Translations under genes and position numbers: made by a program
NCBI GenBank assembly: GCA_963763095.1
Contig: CAVXNR010000025.1
Span: forward strand, 1-64,000
DNA: 64,000 nucleotides
Reading direction: 5' to 3'
Source: CAVUCH01 sp963763095
GTDB taxonomy: Bacteria > Acidobacteriota > Vicinamibacteria > Vicinamibacterales > JAENWD01
Notes under the pieces: model-generated
The model's input: only the letters and a program-made list of their open reading frames with translations
What the model was told of the DNA's origin: nothing
Database searches by the model: none
Shown: piece by piece, positions 47,757 to 56,640 of the stretch
Layout: each line of letters begins with the position of its first letter
Position numbering within the stretch: position 1 is the first letter of the stretch

Positions 47757-48413
47757 CTACGTGCTCTCCCGTCCGCCGGTTTCAGCGCCGCCGGGGCCCC
47801 AGCCGGTCTTGCGCAGCTCGCACGCCAACGCCTGACGCGCACGATGGAGGAAGGTCTTCACCGTGCCGAGTGGGGTGCCCGTGATCTCGGCGATCTCCGC
47901 GTAGTCGAGGTCCTCCTGGTACCGCAGCACGAGTACGCGCCGGTACTCGGGCCTGAGGCGATCGATCGCCGCGTCCAGCGCCGCCCTCAGTTGCTGGCGC
48001 TCCGTCGATCGCTCGGGTGACACGGCGGCCGGGTCCGCAAGCTGATCGGCCAGGGTTCCCTCGCCGCCCTGAACGGGCGCATCGAGCGGCACCAGGTGCG
48101 GCCGGTGGCGGCGCAGGTAGTCGAGCGTGGTGTTGTGGGCGATCTTGAGAATCCACGCCGCGAAGCGCAGGCGCACATCGAAGGTCTGCAGGCTGCGGAA
48201 GACCTTCACGAAGGTCTCCTGCGCCAGGTCTTCGGCGGTGCCGGCATCCTGCACCATCCGGACGATCAGGTTGAAGACCGGGCGCTGGTAGCGGCGGACG
48301 ATCTCGCGCGCGGCGAGCTGATGCCCAACGAGCGCCTGCGTGACCACCTGCTCGTCAGGCGCGGCGGCGAGGTCGGGGCCTTCCAGTGCAGCGGCGGGTT
48401 GGGTGCGGCTCAC
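47757..48413 (-). CDS. ECF-family RNA polymerase sigma factor
   Basis: Sigma2 region VGHQLAAREIVRRYQRPVFNL with DLAQETFVKVFRSL and the -10-recognition helix AAWILKIAHNTTLDYLRR; sigma4 region LDAAIDRLRPEYRRVLVLRYQEDLDYAEIAEITGTPLGTVKTFLHRAR with the helix-turn-helix. 218 residues, RpoE-like architecture with an intact frame. It would direct transcription of an envelope or stress regulon under control of the next gene's product. Starts 7 bp after the M67 gene's stop. Confidence 0.94.
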   Translation of the reverse strand: MSRTQPAAALEGPDLAAAPDEQVVTQALVGHQLAAREIVRRYQRPVFNLIVRMVQDAGTAEDLAQETFVKVFRSLQTFDVRLRFAAWILKIAHNTTLDYLRRHRPHLVPLDAPVQGGEGTLADQLADPAAVSPERSTERQQLRAALDAAIDRLRPEYRRVLVLRYQEDLDYAEIAEITGTPLGTVKTFLHRARQALACELRKTGWGPGGAETGGREST

Positions 48414-48419
48414 ATGCGC

Positions 48420-48942
48420 TCAGGGCAGTCGGACGAGCGGCACCTCGGCGAAGTTCCCCTCCACCAGGCGCCAGGCGGCCATCCAGTACCCGTGCGCCTC
48501 GATGCCCGGCGAGCGGCGGCACCGGCGGCGCGCCGGTGCGGCCGGGTGAAAGCCACCACGACGGATGAATCGACGGACGGCGGCGGAACGGCGAGCGGCG
48601 GAGCCGGCGTGCGCCAGCGATGAGATAGATGAACCCACCGGCATGCGCCTCATCGCGATCCGTGGCCGATGGGCGCGGTCGTCCGGCGGGATGCGAGTGA
48701 TAGGCGCCAACGATCTCGAGCGTCCGCGCGCGTGCCACGCGGATCGCGGCGAAGTGATCTTCCGGCCGCACGAGGTAGCGGGTGCGCCGCTCCTCGTGAT
48801 CATTACCGGCGCGGTAGGCGGCCTCAATCGAGCGGGTGGTGCCGAGGAGGAGGCCACAACATTCCTGCGGCCAGGCGTCGCGCGCGTGGGCCGCGACGGA
48901 TCTCAGCGCGTGTGCGCGAATAACTATCGCGGGCCGGTCCAA
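48420..48942 (-). CDS. M67 (JAMM/Mov34) metallopeptidase, frame break
   Basis: A JAB-fold zinc isopeptidase: catalytic Glu in QECCGLLLG and the zinc signature HSHPAGRPRPSATDRDEA (HxHPxG...D). Prokaryotic members cleave ubiquitin-like or sulfur-carrier proteins, or act in cysteine metabolism. After YLIAG the frame breaks at about 48615; a second frame supplies WMAAWRLVEGNFAEVPLVRLP to the stop at 48420. Total about 174 residues. The TTG start lies directly after the thiolase stop, so it is co-transcribed with atoB; the functional link is unclear. Confidence 0.78.
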
Positions 48943-50129
48943 TCAGATACGCTCCACGACCATCGCGACGCCCATTCCACCGCCTATGCAGAGGGATGCG
49001 ACGCCATAGCGGGCCTGGCGGTGCCGCAGCACGTATAGGAGCGTCGTCAACACACGGGCGCCACTGGCGCCGATGGGATGGCCGAGCGCAATCGCACCGC
49101 CGTGCACGTTGACGCGCGACGGGTCGAGGCCGAGCTCGCGAACGACCGCGATGGACTGCACGGCGAACGCTTCGTTCAGCTCGAAGACATCGATCTGGTC
49201 CACGCGCAGCTGCGCCCGCGAGAGCGCGGCCGTGATCGCTGGCACCGGGACCCATCCCCATGTACTTGGGCTCCACGCCAACGGTCGCATACGCGAGCAC
49301 GCGGGCGAGCGGCGTCTTCCCACGCTCGCGCGCCCAGCTGTCGGTGGCCACCGCGAGCGCGGCAGCGCCATCGTTGATGCCGGACGCGTTGCCCGCAGTA
49401 ACCGTCCCGTCCTTCGCCTGGAACGCAGCCTTGAGGGCGGCGAGCTTCTCGACCGTCGTGCCCGCCCGCGGATATTCGTCCCGATCCACTCGCACGGGCG
49501 CGCCCTTCCGCTGCGGTACGATCGACGGGCACGATTTCGTCTGCAAACCGGCCGTCGCTGATCGCCCGCTCGGCGCGCGCCTGGCTCTCCGCGGCGAAGC
49601 GGTCCTGTTCCTCTCGGCCCACCCCGTACTTCACCGAGATTGCCTCGGCGGTGTTCCCCATGTGGCACCCCTCGATCGCGCACGTGAGCCCCTCGGCGAT
49701 CATGGAGTCCAGGACCTCGCCATGACCCATCCGGTACCCCCACCGGGCACCTTTCAGCAGGTAAGGCGCGTTGCTCATCGACTCCGTGCCGCCGGCGACG
49801 ATCACATCGACGAAGCCGGCCTTCACGCCTTCGATGGCGTGCACGACGGCCGTGAGACCGGAGCCGCACACGCGGTTCACCGTCTCACCCGGCACGCTGT
49901 GGGGCAGCCCGGCCTTGAGCGCCGCCTGCCGGGCCACATTCATGCCCTGGCCGGCCTGCAGCACACACCCGAGGACCACATCGCCCACGTCCTCATCGCT
50001 GATCGCCGCCCGCACGATGGCCTCGCGCACGACGATCGCGCCGAGGTCGGGAGCGGTCAAGTCCTTGAGGGCGCCCCCGAACGAACCGATGGGGGTACGA
50101 CAGGCCGAGAGAAGAACAGCGGAAGACAT
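48943..50129 (-). CDS. atoB: Acetyl-CoA C-acetyltransferase (thiolase), two frame breaks
   Basis: Degradative or biosynthetic thiolase interconverting acetoacetyl-CoA and two acetyl-CoA. Active-site Cys in ETVNRVCGSGL, GGTESMSNAPYLL, the loop MGNTAEAISVKYGV, VNVHGGAIALGHPIGASGAR with catalytic His, and second Cys in LCIGGGMG. Frames change near 49525 and 49255; the joined length is about 395 residues. ATG at 50129 (MSSAVLLSACRTPIGSF). With scoAB upstream it forms an acetoacetate utilisation module. Confidence 0.92.
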
Positions 50130-50199
50130 GGCGGGTTCTCGGTTTCCGGGCCGACTCGAAGCCGGGCCCTGCGCAGCGACCGATCGGGATCTCGGACGG

Positions 50200-50848
50200 T
50201 CAGAAACTTCCTGGCTCCTGCTCGATGATCAGTCCGGCGCCAGTCGCGGCCTTCACGTTCGCCACCGTCGTGTCGGCAGCTACTTCCTTCAGCACGAGGC
50301 CGCGGTCGGTGACCTCGATCACCGCCATCTCGGTGACGATGAGATCGACCACGCCGAGGCCGGTGAGGGGGAGCGTGCAGCGGTCGACGATCTTATGGCC
50401 GCCATCCCTGGTCGTGTGCTCCATCGCAACGATGACGCGCTTGGCGCCCGCGACGAGATCCATCGCGCCGCCCATGCCTTTCACCATCTTGCCGGGAATC
50501 ATCCAGTTCGCCAGGTTGCCGTGCTGATCGACCTGAAGCGCACCGAGCACGGTCAGGTCGATGTGGCCGCCGCGGACCATCGCGAATGAGTCGGCGCTGC
50601 TGAAGTACCGAACATCCTGGCAGCTCGCTGACGGTCTCCTTGCCGGCGTTGATCAGATCGGGATCGACCTCGCTGTCGAGCGGGTAGGGCCCGACGCCGA
50701 GCATGCCGTTCTCGGAATGCAGCGTGATGTCGATGCCAGGCGGCACGGCGTTGGCCACGAGGGTCGGCATGCCGATCCCGAGGTTGACATAGTCCCCGTC
50801 GCGCAGCTCGCGGGCCACGCGCTGCACGATGCGATCACGCTTGTCCAC
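50200..50848 (-). CDS. scoB: 3-oxoacid CoA-transferase subunit B, one frame break
   Basis: Beta subunit of succinyl-CoA:acetoacetate (or butyrate-acetoacetate) CoA-transferase. VNLGIGMPTLVANAVP and the catalytic Glu in HSENGMLGVG mark the subunit; GGHIDLTVLGALQVDQ, GMGGAMDLVAGAKRVIVAMEHT and PLTGLGVVDLIVTEMAV complete it. The frame shifts near 50625; total about 216 residues. The GTG start lies 14 bp inside the end of scoA, so the two are translationally coupled. Confidence 0.92.
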
Positions 50849-51542
50849 TGGGCCTCCGCACGGTGCGCTTCTCGATCTTCTTTTCGTAACCGGTGGCCTG
50901 CACGACGTGGCGCACGAAGATGCCCGGCGTGACGATCGCGTCCGGGTCGAGCGCACCCGGCTCCACGAGTTGCTCCACTTCGGCGATCGTGACCCGTGCG
51001 GCGGTCGCCATCATCGGGTTGAAGTTGCGCGCGGTGCGCCGGTACACGAGATTTCCCAGGCGGTCGCCCTTGTGGGCCTTGACGAAGGCGAAGTCGGCGA
51101 GCAGCGGCAGTTCCAGCACGTAGTGCCGACCGGCAATCTCGCGCGTCTCCTTGCCGTCGGCGACGATCGTGCCGTAGCCGGCCGGCGTGAAGAACCCGCC
51201 GATGCCGGCGCCGCCCGCACGGATCCGCTCGGAGAAGGTGCCCTGCGGGACGAGCTCCACCTCGAGCTCGCCCTGGAGGAACTGACGCTCGAACTCGCGG
51301 TTCTCGCCCACGTAGCTCGAAATCATCTTCCGGATCTGGCGCGACTTGAGCAGGATGCCCAGCCCGAACTCGTCCACCCCGGCGTTGTTGCTGACGATGG
51401 TGAGATCCCTGGTGCCCTGTGCGTGCAGCGCAGCGATCAGATCCTCAGGGATGCCGCAGAGGCCGAACCCGCCCACCATCAACGTGGCGCCGTCCGGAAT
51501 CTGCGCCACCGCCTCGGCCGCGCTCGCGACGACCTTGTTCAT
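50835..51542 (-). CDS. scoA: 3-oxoacid CoA-transferase subunit A
   Basis: Alpha subunit, 235 residues with a clean frame. The signature MVGGFGLCGIPEDLI near residue 22 binds CoA; LTIVSNNAGVD and GGFFTPAGYGT follow. The gene begins the scoA-scoB-atoB run, which activates acetoacetate with succinyl-CoA and thiolyses it. A perfect TATAAT is located 8 bp before the ATG, so the mRNA is probably leaderless. A further four genes (M67, sigma, anti-sigma, bactofilin-like) follow in the same direction. Confidence 0.95.
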   Translation of the reverse strand: MNKVVASAAEAVAQIPDGATLMVGGFGLCGIPEDLIAALHAQGTRDLTIVSNNAGVDEFGLGILLKSRQIRKMISSYVGENREFERQFLQGELEVELVPQGTFSERIRAGGAGIGGFFTPAGYGTIVADGKETREIAGRHYVLELPLLADFAFVKAHKGDRLGNLVYRRTARNFNPMMATAARVTIAEVEQLVEPGALDPDAIVTPGIFVRHVVQATGYEKKIEKRTVRRPSGQA

Positions 51543-51550
51543 GAGTAGGG

Positions 51551-51556
51551 ATTATA
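51551..51556 (-). promoter_or_regulatory. Consensus -10 box 8 bp before scoA
   Basis: TATAAT on the minus strand, followed by CCCTACTC and the ATG. No -35 match at 17 bp, so the promoter may need an activator, or an alternative sigma factor reads it. Confidence 0.5.
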
Positions 51557-51666
51557 TGAGCGTCGGCGCGGCGGCGGGCGTTCGGGGCCGCGCGGGGGCG
51601 AGGCTATGCAGCGCTCGTGCTGTGCGGCGTTCGCCGGCGGCAGCGCGCCGGCCTCAGACCAGACCG

Positions 51667-51700
51667 GGCTGCAGCCTGCAGCCTGCAGCCCACAGCCTAA
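51667..51700. repeat. Heptamer array, unit CTGCAGC
   Basis: Three perfect CTGCAGC units (51669-51689), a CCACAGC variant and a truncated CTAAAATG end. It lies downstream of tyrA and upstream of scoA in the minus direction. The rest of 51557-51733 shows no gene. Confidence 0.8.
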
Positions 51701-51733
51701 AATGTCCGTCTTCATGCCCCGCGCATCACGCGT

Positions 51734-52690
51734 TCAGCCGAGCCGCTCGCGCCACGCCTGGGCAGATCCGAACAGCGTCGCCACGGCGGCGGGTTCCTCG
51801 AGCCGGTCGCGCACGGATTGCAGCGTCTCGATGAGGGCGTCGAGGGCCGGGCCGATCGCGTCGGCGTTGGTGGCACAGATGTCTTCCCAGATCGCGGAGG
51901 GGCTCGAGGCGAGCCGTGTGGTGTCGGCGAGCCCGGGGCCGGCGAGATCGATGCGGTCCCCAACCGCTCGGCCCACGGTGTCGATCAGCGCGCTGGCCGT
52001 CAACTGCGGCAGGTGACTGAGATACGCGAGCAGCCGATCGTGCTCCTCGGCGCTCATCACCTGCGGCACGGCCCCGAGCCCGCTCACGAATGCCTGCAGG
52101 CGCGCGAGATGGTCGTACCGCGGCGGGGCGGGGCCGGGCGTCAGCAGCCAGCGGCGTCCTTCGAACAGATCGCCGCGCGCCAGGACAAGACCGCCACGTG
52201 CCGCACCCGCCAGCGGGTGGCCCCCGATGAAGGACAGCTGCGGAGGCAGCTCGCCAGCCGTCTCGGCAATCGCCCGCTTGGTGCTGCCCACATCGGTGAC
52301 CAGGACGTCTTCCGCCAGAACCACCGCGAGCTCGCGCAGGACCAGCGCGTTCTGGCGCACCGGCGCTGCGAGCACGACGAGGTCGGCGCCGCGCACCGAC
52401 TCCGGGGCATCGGCCAGCGCATCGAACGCCACCAGCCATCGCGCCGCCTCCAGCGCCGCACCATGATCAACGCCGACGATGCGGATCCCCGGCCAGGCGC
52501 GGCGGGAGGCCAGCGCGAGGGACCCGCCGATGAGCCCGAGCCCGATGATGCCAAGGCTGTGAAAAGGGGCCTGCACGCCGCCTGCTGGCCGCTGTGCCGG
52601 GTCAGGTGCATCGGCGCCGGTCTGGTCGCCGGACGCCGCAGGCTGCGCGACGCCTGCGTGCACGAAACCCTTCGTCTGGTGTGGGCTCAC
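51734..52690 (-). CDS. tyrA: Prephenate dehydrogenase
   Basis: NAD(P)-dependent oxidative decarboxylation of prephenate to 4-hydroxyphenylpyruvate, for tyrosine. The dinucleotide site is IIGLGLIGGSLAL, followed by VTDVGSTKRAI, FIGGHPLAGAARGG and the catalytic His block AYLSHLPQLTASAL. ATG 52690 adds about 45 residues before the Rossmann fold; the in-frame GTG before QAPFHSLGIIGLG would give the more usual start. It is the last gene of the aromatic supraoperon, following aroF across a REP-rich gap. Confidence 0.92.
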   Translation of the reverse strand: MSPHQTKGFVHAGVAQPAASGDQTGADAPDPAQRPAGGVQAPFHSLGIIGLGLIGGSLALASRRAWPGIRIVGVDHGAALEAARWLVAFDALADAPESVRGADLVVLAAPVRQNALVLRELAVVLAEDVLVTDVGSTKRAIAETAGELPPQLSFIGGHPLAGAARGGLVLARGDLFEGRRWLLTPGPAPPRYDHLARLQAFVSGLGAVPQVMSAEEHDRLLAYLSHLPQLTASALIDTVGRAVGDRIDLAGPGLADTTRLASSPSAIWEDICATNADAIGPALDALIETLQSVRDRLEEPAAVATLFGSAQAWRERLG

Positions 52691-52744
52691 GGGAGATCGT
52701 GGTGCGGGGTCTCAGCCACGGACAGGCGGCGGGCTTCGCGGTGT

Positions 52745-52921
52745 ACGCCGGGACTGAAGTCCCGGCTCCACATCGTCACGCAGCCCCGGCTCCACATCGT
52801 CACGCAGCTCCACATCTCCGGCCACATCGTCACGCGGATCCACATCGTCACGCACCGATCCGCCAGCAAGTGCTGGAACACAGCCGGATGTGGAGCCGGA
52901 ACTTCAGTTCCGGCGGACAGG
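52745..52921. repeat. REP-like family B inverted pair with a CACATCGTCACG tandem run
   Basis: A family B element (52745-52773) and its inverted copy (52887-52921) enclose four CACATCGTCACG-type units separated by variable CGGATC, CAGCTC and CAGCCCCGGCTC pieces. The two ends could pair. It occupies the gap between aroF and tyrA. Confidence 0.78.
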
Positions 52922-52955
52922 TGAGTTCCGGTGGTCCGGCCAAACACCCGGCGGC

Positions 52956-54005
52956 TCACGCCCCCCAGCCGCGGCGCATCATCGGCTCGAGGCAGATGCT
53001 GCGGCCGATCGCCGGTGCGATGATGCGGAGCTCCGCCATGAGCCGATCGAACTGCGCCGGCAGAAGCGACTGCGCGCCGTCGCTGAGCGCGTGGTCCGGA
53101 TCGCAGTGCACTTCGATGATGAGGCCGTCCGCCCCGGCCGCCACCGCGGCGCGCGCCATGGGCGCCACCTTGTCGCGCCGTCCCGTCCCGTGGCTTGGGT
53201 CCACCACTATCGGGAGGTGACTCAGCTTCTTGACGACCGGGATGGCCGAGATATCCAGCGTGTTGCGCGTGTAGCTCTCGAACGTCCGGATGCCGCGTTC
53301 ACAGAGAATCACGTCGACGTTACCGCCAGACAGCACGTATTCGGCCGACAGCAGCCACTCCTCTATCGTGGCGGAGATGCCGCGCTTCAGCAGCACCGGC
53401 TTGCGCGTGCGTCCGAGCTCGCGGAGCAGGGTGAAGTTCTGCATGTTCCGCGCGCCGACCTGGAACATGTCGCAGTACTTCTCGATGACGGGGATCTGGC
53501 TGACGTCCATCACTTCGGAGACGAGCTTCAAGTCGTGCTCGCTCGCGGCCGCGCGCAGCATACGCAGCCCCTCTTCGCCGAGGCCCTGGAAGGAGTAGGG
53601 CGAGCTTCGGGGCTTGAACGCGCCACCTCGCAGCATCTTGGCGCCGGCGCGTTTCACGGCTGCCGCCGTCACGTTCACCTGTTCGTCGGTCTCGGCGGAG
53701 CAGGGCCCGGCCATCACAATGACCTCGTCCCCGCCGATGCGAACATCGTCCATCGTCACGACCGTGCCTTCCGGCCGGAAGGCACGGCTCGCCAGCTTGT
53801 AAGGCGCGGTCACCCGCAGCACCTCGCTGACGCCGTCGAGGATCTCGATCAGGCGCGGATCGAGGCGGCGATCGTCACCCACGGCGCCGAGCACGGTGCG
53901 GCTCACCCCGGTTGACCGATGCACGTCGAGGCCGATCTCCACGAGGCTCGCCACGACCTTCTCAATCTGCTCCTCAGTCGCGCGTTCCTGCATCACCACT
54001 ACCAT
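52956..54005 (-). CDS. aroF: DAHP synthase (AroA-beta/KDOPS-like type I)
   Basis: Condenses PEP and erythrose-4-phosphate, the first step of the shikimate pathway. An N-terminal ferredoxin-like (FL) regulatory domain (MVVVMQERATEEQIEKVV to about residue 70) precedes the TIM barrel with MAGPCSAETDEQV, LRGGAFKPRSSPYSFQGLG, VLLKRGISATIEEWL and VVDPSHGTGRRD. The FL domain often confers tyrosine or phenylalanine/prephenate sensitivity. ATG 54005 is preferred over the longer start at 54062 because GGAGGG lies upstream and homologues begin this way. Clean frame, 349 residues. Confidence 0.93.
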   Translation of the reverse strand: MVVVMQERATEEQIEKVVASLVEIGLDVHRSTGVSRTVLGAVGDDRRLDPRLIEILDGVSEVLRVTAPYKLASRAFRPEGTVVTMDDVRIGGDEVIVMAGPCSAETDEQVNVTAAAVKRAGAKMLRGGAFKPRSSPYSFQGLGEEGLRMLRAAASEHDLKLVSEVMDVSQIPVIEKYCDMFQVGARNMQNFTLLRELGRTRKPVLLKRGISATIEEWLLSAEYVLSGGNVDVILCERGIRTFESYTRNTLDISAIPVVKKLSHLPIVVDPSHGTGRRDKVAPMARAAVAAGADGLIIEVHCDPDHALSDGAQSLLPAQFDRLMAELRIIAPAIGRSICLEPMMRRGWGA

Positions 54006-54086
54006 GCTGCCACCCTCCAAGGTGAACTCCCTTGCTTCCGCCAAGTACGTGGAATCCGGCACGCGCCGGACCTTCTCGCCTGTTTC

Positions 54087-54201
54087 TGCGGGCTGAAGGC
54101 GTGCATCACACCCTCAGCAGGGCTAAAGCCCTGCCCCACACTCTCAGTAGGGCTGAAGCCCTGCCCCACACCTCTCAGCAGGGCTGAAGCCCTGCCCCAC
54201 A
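54087..54201. repeat. Tandem REP-like family C palindromes
   Basis: A degenerate copy at 54087-54116 and three good copies at 54117-54140, 54147-54170 and 54178-54201 of GYAGGGCTRAAGCCCTGCCCCACA, spaced 30-31 bp apart by short CTCTCA-type linkers. Each forms a perfect hairpin. They fill the space between aroQ and aroF. Confidence 0.85.
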
Positions 54202-54213
54202 GGTGAGGGGCTC

Positions 54214-54558
54214 TTACATCGCGCCGGTGCCCCTCGATGGACCGCTTCCTCCGAGCACGTCGGCCTCCCGCGGATCGTGCTGTCCCGCCGAGTGCCGTTC
54301 GAGGCGGCGGGCCTCGTCGATAATCCGCTCGAACAGCCGTGCGAGCGCCGCGGGGCTGAGCGGGCCGCCCATCGCTGTCGTGCACGTCTGCACGTGGCGC
54401 AGCACTTCGGCCTCGCGGGCCGGCTGGTAGATGTCGATGTGCAGCCGCTGCTTGATGCGGCCAATCTCCAGCGCGCAGGCGGCGCGTTCGTTCAGCAGGG
54501 TCACCAGCTGCTCGTCGAGATCGTCGATGCGCCGGCGAAGGTCGTCGATTTCCCTCAC
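54214..54558 (-). CDS. aroQ: Chorismate mutase, AroQ type
   Basis: An all-helical AroQ-class mutase converting chorismate to prephenate. IDDLRRRIDDLDEQLVTLLNERAACALEIGRIKQ carries the conserved Arg, Lys and Glu/Asp positions, and YQPAREAEVLRHV with SPAALARLFERIIDEARRLE the rest of the active site. As written it is in frame with trpA, but GTG 54556-54558 gives the canonical start, and a one-base shift near 54600 makes trpA end in a TGA overlapping it. About 114 residues. Supplies prephenate for TyrA encoded downstream. Confidence 0.88.
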   Translation of the reverse strand: MREIDDLRRRIDDLDEQLVTLLNERAACALEIGRIKQRLHIDIYQPAREAEVLRHVQTCTTAMGGPLSPAALARLFERIIDEARRLERHSAGQHDPREADVLGGSGPSRGTGAM

Positions 54559-55412
54559 GGCAGCCCGTCCCGTGATCCCGCGCTCGGCACCGTCGCCCCT
54601 CAGCCACCGGATGTAGGTTTCGACGGCCGGGACGAGCGTCGGCGACGCGCCATGCTCGGCGATGACACTGACCAGAGCGCTTCCAACCACGGCGGCATCG
54701 GCCCATCGGGCCACCTCGGACACGTGCTCCGGCCGCGAGATCCCGAAGCCGACGGCCACCGGCAGCGTCGTTTCCGCACGAATCCGAGCGACCAGCGCCT
54801 GGGCGCCAGACGCAACGGTTTGCCGCGCGCCGGTGACGCCCAGGCGCGAGATGCCGTACAGGAACCCGCTGCCGAGGGCCGCGGCCCGTCGAATCCGTTC
54901 CGTCGTGGTTGTGGGGCTCAGGAGGAAAATTGTATCAAGCCCGGCCTCGTGCAGCCGATCCCGCACCTCCCCGGCCTCCTCGACCGGCAAATCGAGCGTG
55001 AGCACGCCATCCACGCCAGCCGCGGCGGCGCGCGCGGCGAACTCGGGCACGCCCATGCGGACGACCGGGTTGACGTACGTGAAGAGCACGATTGGCGCGG
55101 CAATCTCGCCCCGCACGCTGGCCACCAGGTCGAGCACGCCCGCGAGGGTCGTGCCGGCCGCCAGCGCGCGTTCCGTCGCGCGCTGGATGACGGGGCCGTC
55201 GGCGAGGGGGTCCGAGAACGGCACGCCGACCTCCAGCACGTCCGCGCCGGCGCGCGGCGAGGGCGACCAGCACCTGCCTCGAATGCTCCAGATCCGGGTC
55301 GCCGGCGGTGACATACGTGACGAGCCCGGGCCGCCGGCTGGCCCGTACGCCCGCGAACGCGCTCGCGATGCGGGAGAGCGCGCGGTGTCGCGCCGGTGCT
55401 GGTGACGGTCAC
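54555..55412 (-). CDS. trpA: Tryptophan synthase alpha chain, frame breaks
   Basis: Cleaves indole-3-glycerol phosphate to indole, which tunnels to TrpB. VTYVTAGDPDLEHSRQVL, VLEVGVPFSDPLADGPVIQ with catalytic Glu and Asp, VLTLDLPVEEAGEVRD and LPVAVGFGISRPEHV are present. Breaks near 55370, 55262 and 54600. The GTG start overlaps the trpB stop by 4 bp. The last break creates an apparent fusion to chorismate mutase; read in the alternative frame the protein ends GATVPSAGSRDGLP and stops at 54555, about 285 residues. Confidence 0.88.
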
Positions 55413-56640
55413 AACCGTGCCTCGAACGCGCGCGCCACGCTCTGCAGGTCCTTGTCCCCGCGCCCCGACAGGTTCACCAGGATGATGTCGTCCGGCCCGA
55501 GGTCGGCCGAGAGCCGCTCCGCGTGCGCGATGGCGTGCGACGACTCGAGCGCGGGCAGGATGCCCTCCAGCCGGGCAAGGTCCTTGAAGCCATCGAGCGC
55601 GGCGCGGTCGTCGATCCACGTGTACTCGGTGCGGCCCGAGATCGCGCAGCCACGCGTGTTCGGGGCCGACCGCGGCGTAATCGAGTCCCGCTGAGATGGA
55701 GTGCGTGGTCTCGATGTTTCCCGCGGCGTCCTGCAGAACGTAGGTGCGCGTGCCCTGCAGGATGCCGGCGCTGCCGCCGGCGAAACGCGCCGCGTGCCGG
55801 CCGGGCGTGATGCCGTGGCCGCCGGCCTCCACGCCAATGAGCCGCACGTCCCCGTCGTTCACGAACGCGTCGAAGATGCCGATGGCATTGCTGCCGCCGC
55901 CCACGCAGGCCACCACCGCCGTGGGCAGCCGCCCCGCCTGCGCCAGAATCTGTGCCCTCGCCTCGCGGCCGATCACCGACTGGAACTCGCGCACCATCAG
56001 CGGGTACGGGTGCGGCCCGAGCGCCGAGCCGAGGAGGTAGTACGTGTCTTCGACGTTGGTGACCCAGTCGCGCATGGCCTCGTTGATGGCGTCCTTGAGC
56101 GTGCGGCTGCCCGCGTCGACGCGGCGCACGGTTGCCCCGAGCAGCTCCATGCGCAGGACGTTGGGGGCCTGGCGCTCCATGTCCTCCGCGCCCATGTAGA
56201 CCTCGCAGTCGAGCCCCAGGAGCGCGCAGGCGGTCGCCGTGGCGACGCCGTGCTGCCCCGCGCCCGTCTCGGCCACCACCCGCTTCTTCGCCATGCGCGC
56301 AGCGAGCAGCGCCTGTCCCAAGCGCGTTGTTGATTTTGTGGGCGCCGGTGTGCGTCAGGTCTTCGCGCTTCAGGAAGATGCGGGCGGGGCCCTTGGCCCG
56401 CGCGAGCCGCGAGGCTTCGTACAGGGGCGTGGGACGGCCGACGTAGTGACGCAGCAGCGCATCCAGCTCCTGTCGGAAGGCGGGATCGGCGCGGACGCGG
56501 AAGTACTCCCGTTCGAGCTCCGCGATCGGCTCGACGAGCGTCTCGGGGACGAACCGCCCGCCGAACGCGCCGAAGTACCCGCGCGCGTCAGGGTCCCGTT
56601 GGCCCACGGCCGGCTTCGTTTCCTCTCCCGCGTCTGTCAC
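55409..56640 (-). CDS. trpB: Tryptophan synthase beta chain, two frame breaks
   Basis: PLP enzyme joining indole and serine. GYFGAFGGRFVPETLVEPI at the start, LKREDLTHTGAHKINN with the cofactor Lys, AETGAGQHGVATATACALLG and CVGGGSNAIG (phosphate loop) identify TrpB1. Breaks near 56318 (right after HKINNA) and 55640. The span is about 410 residues, normal. The ATG overlaps the trpF stop (56637-56640) and its stop overlaps the trpA start, so F-B-A are translationally coupled. Confidence 0.94.

Noticed and set aside
54087..54201. CRISPR-like regular repeat spacing
   Set aside because: The repeats are palindromic REP-type units with only 6-7 bp between them, no unique spacers and no cas genes.
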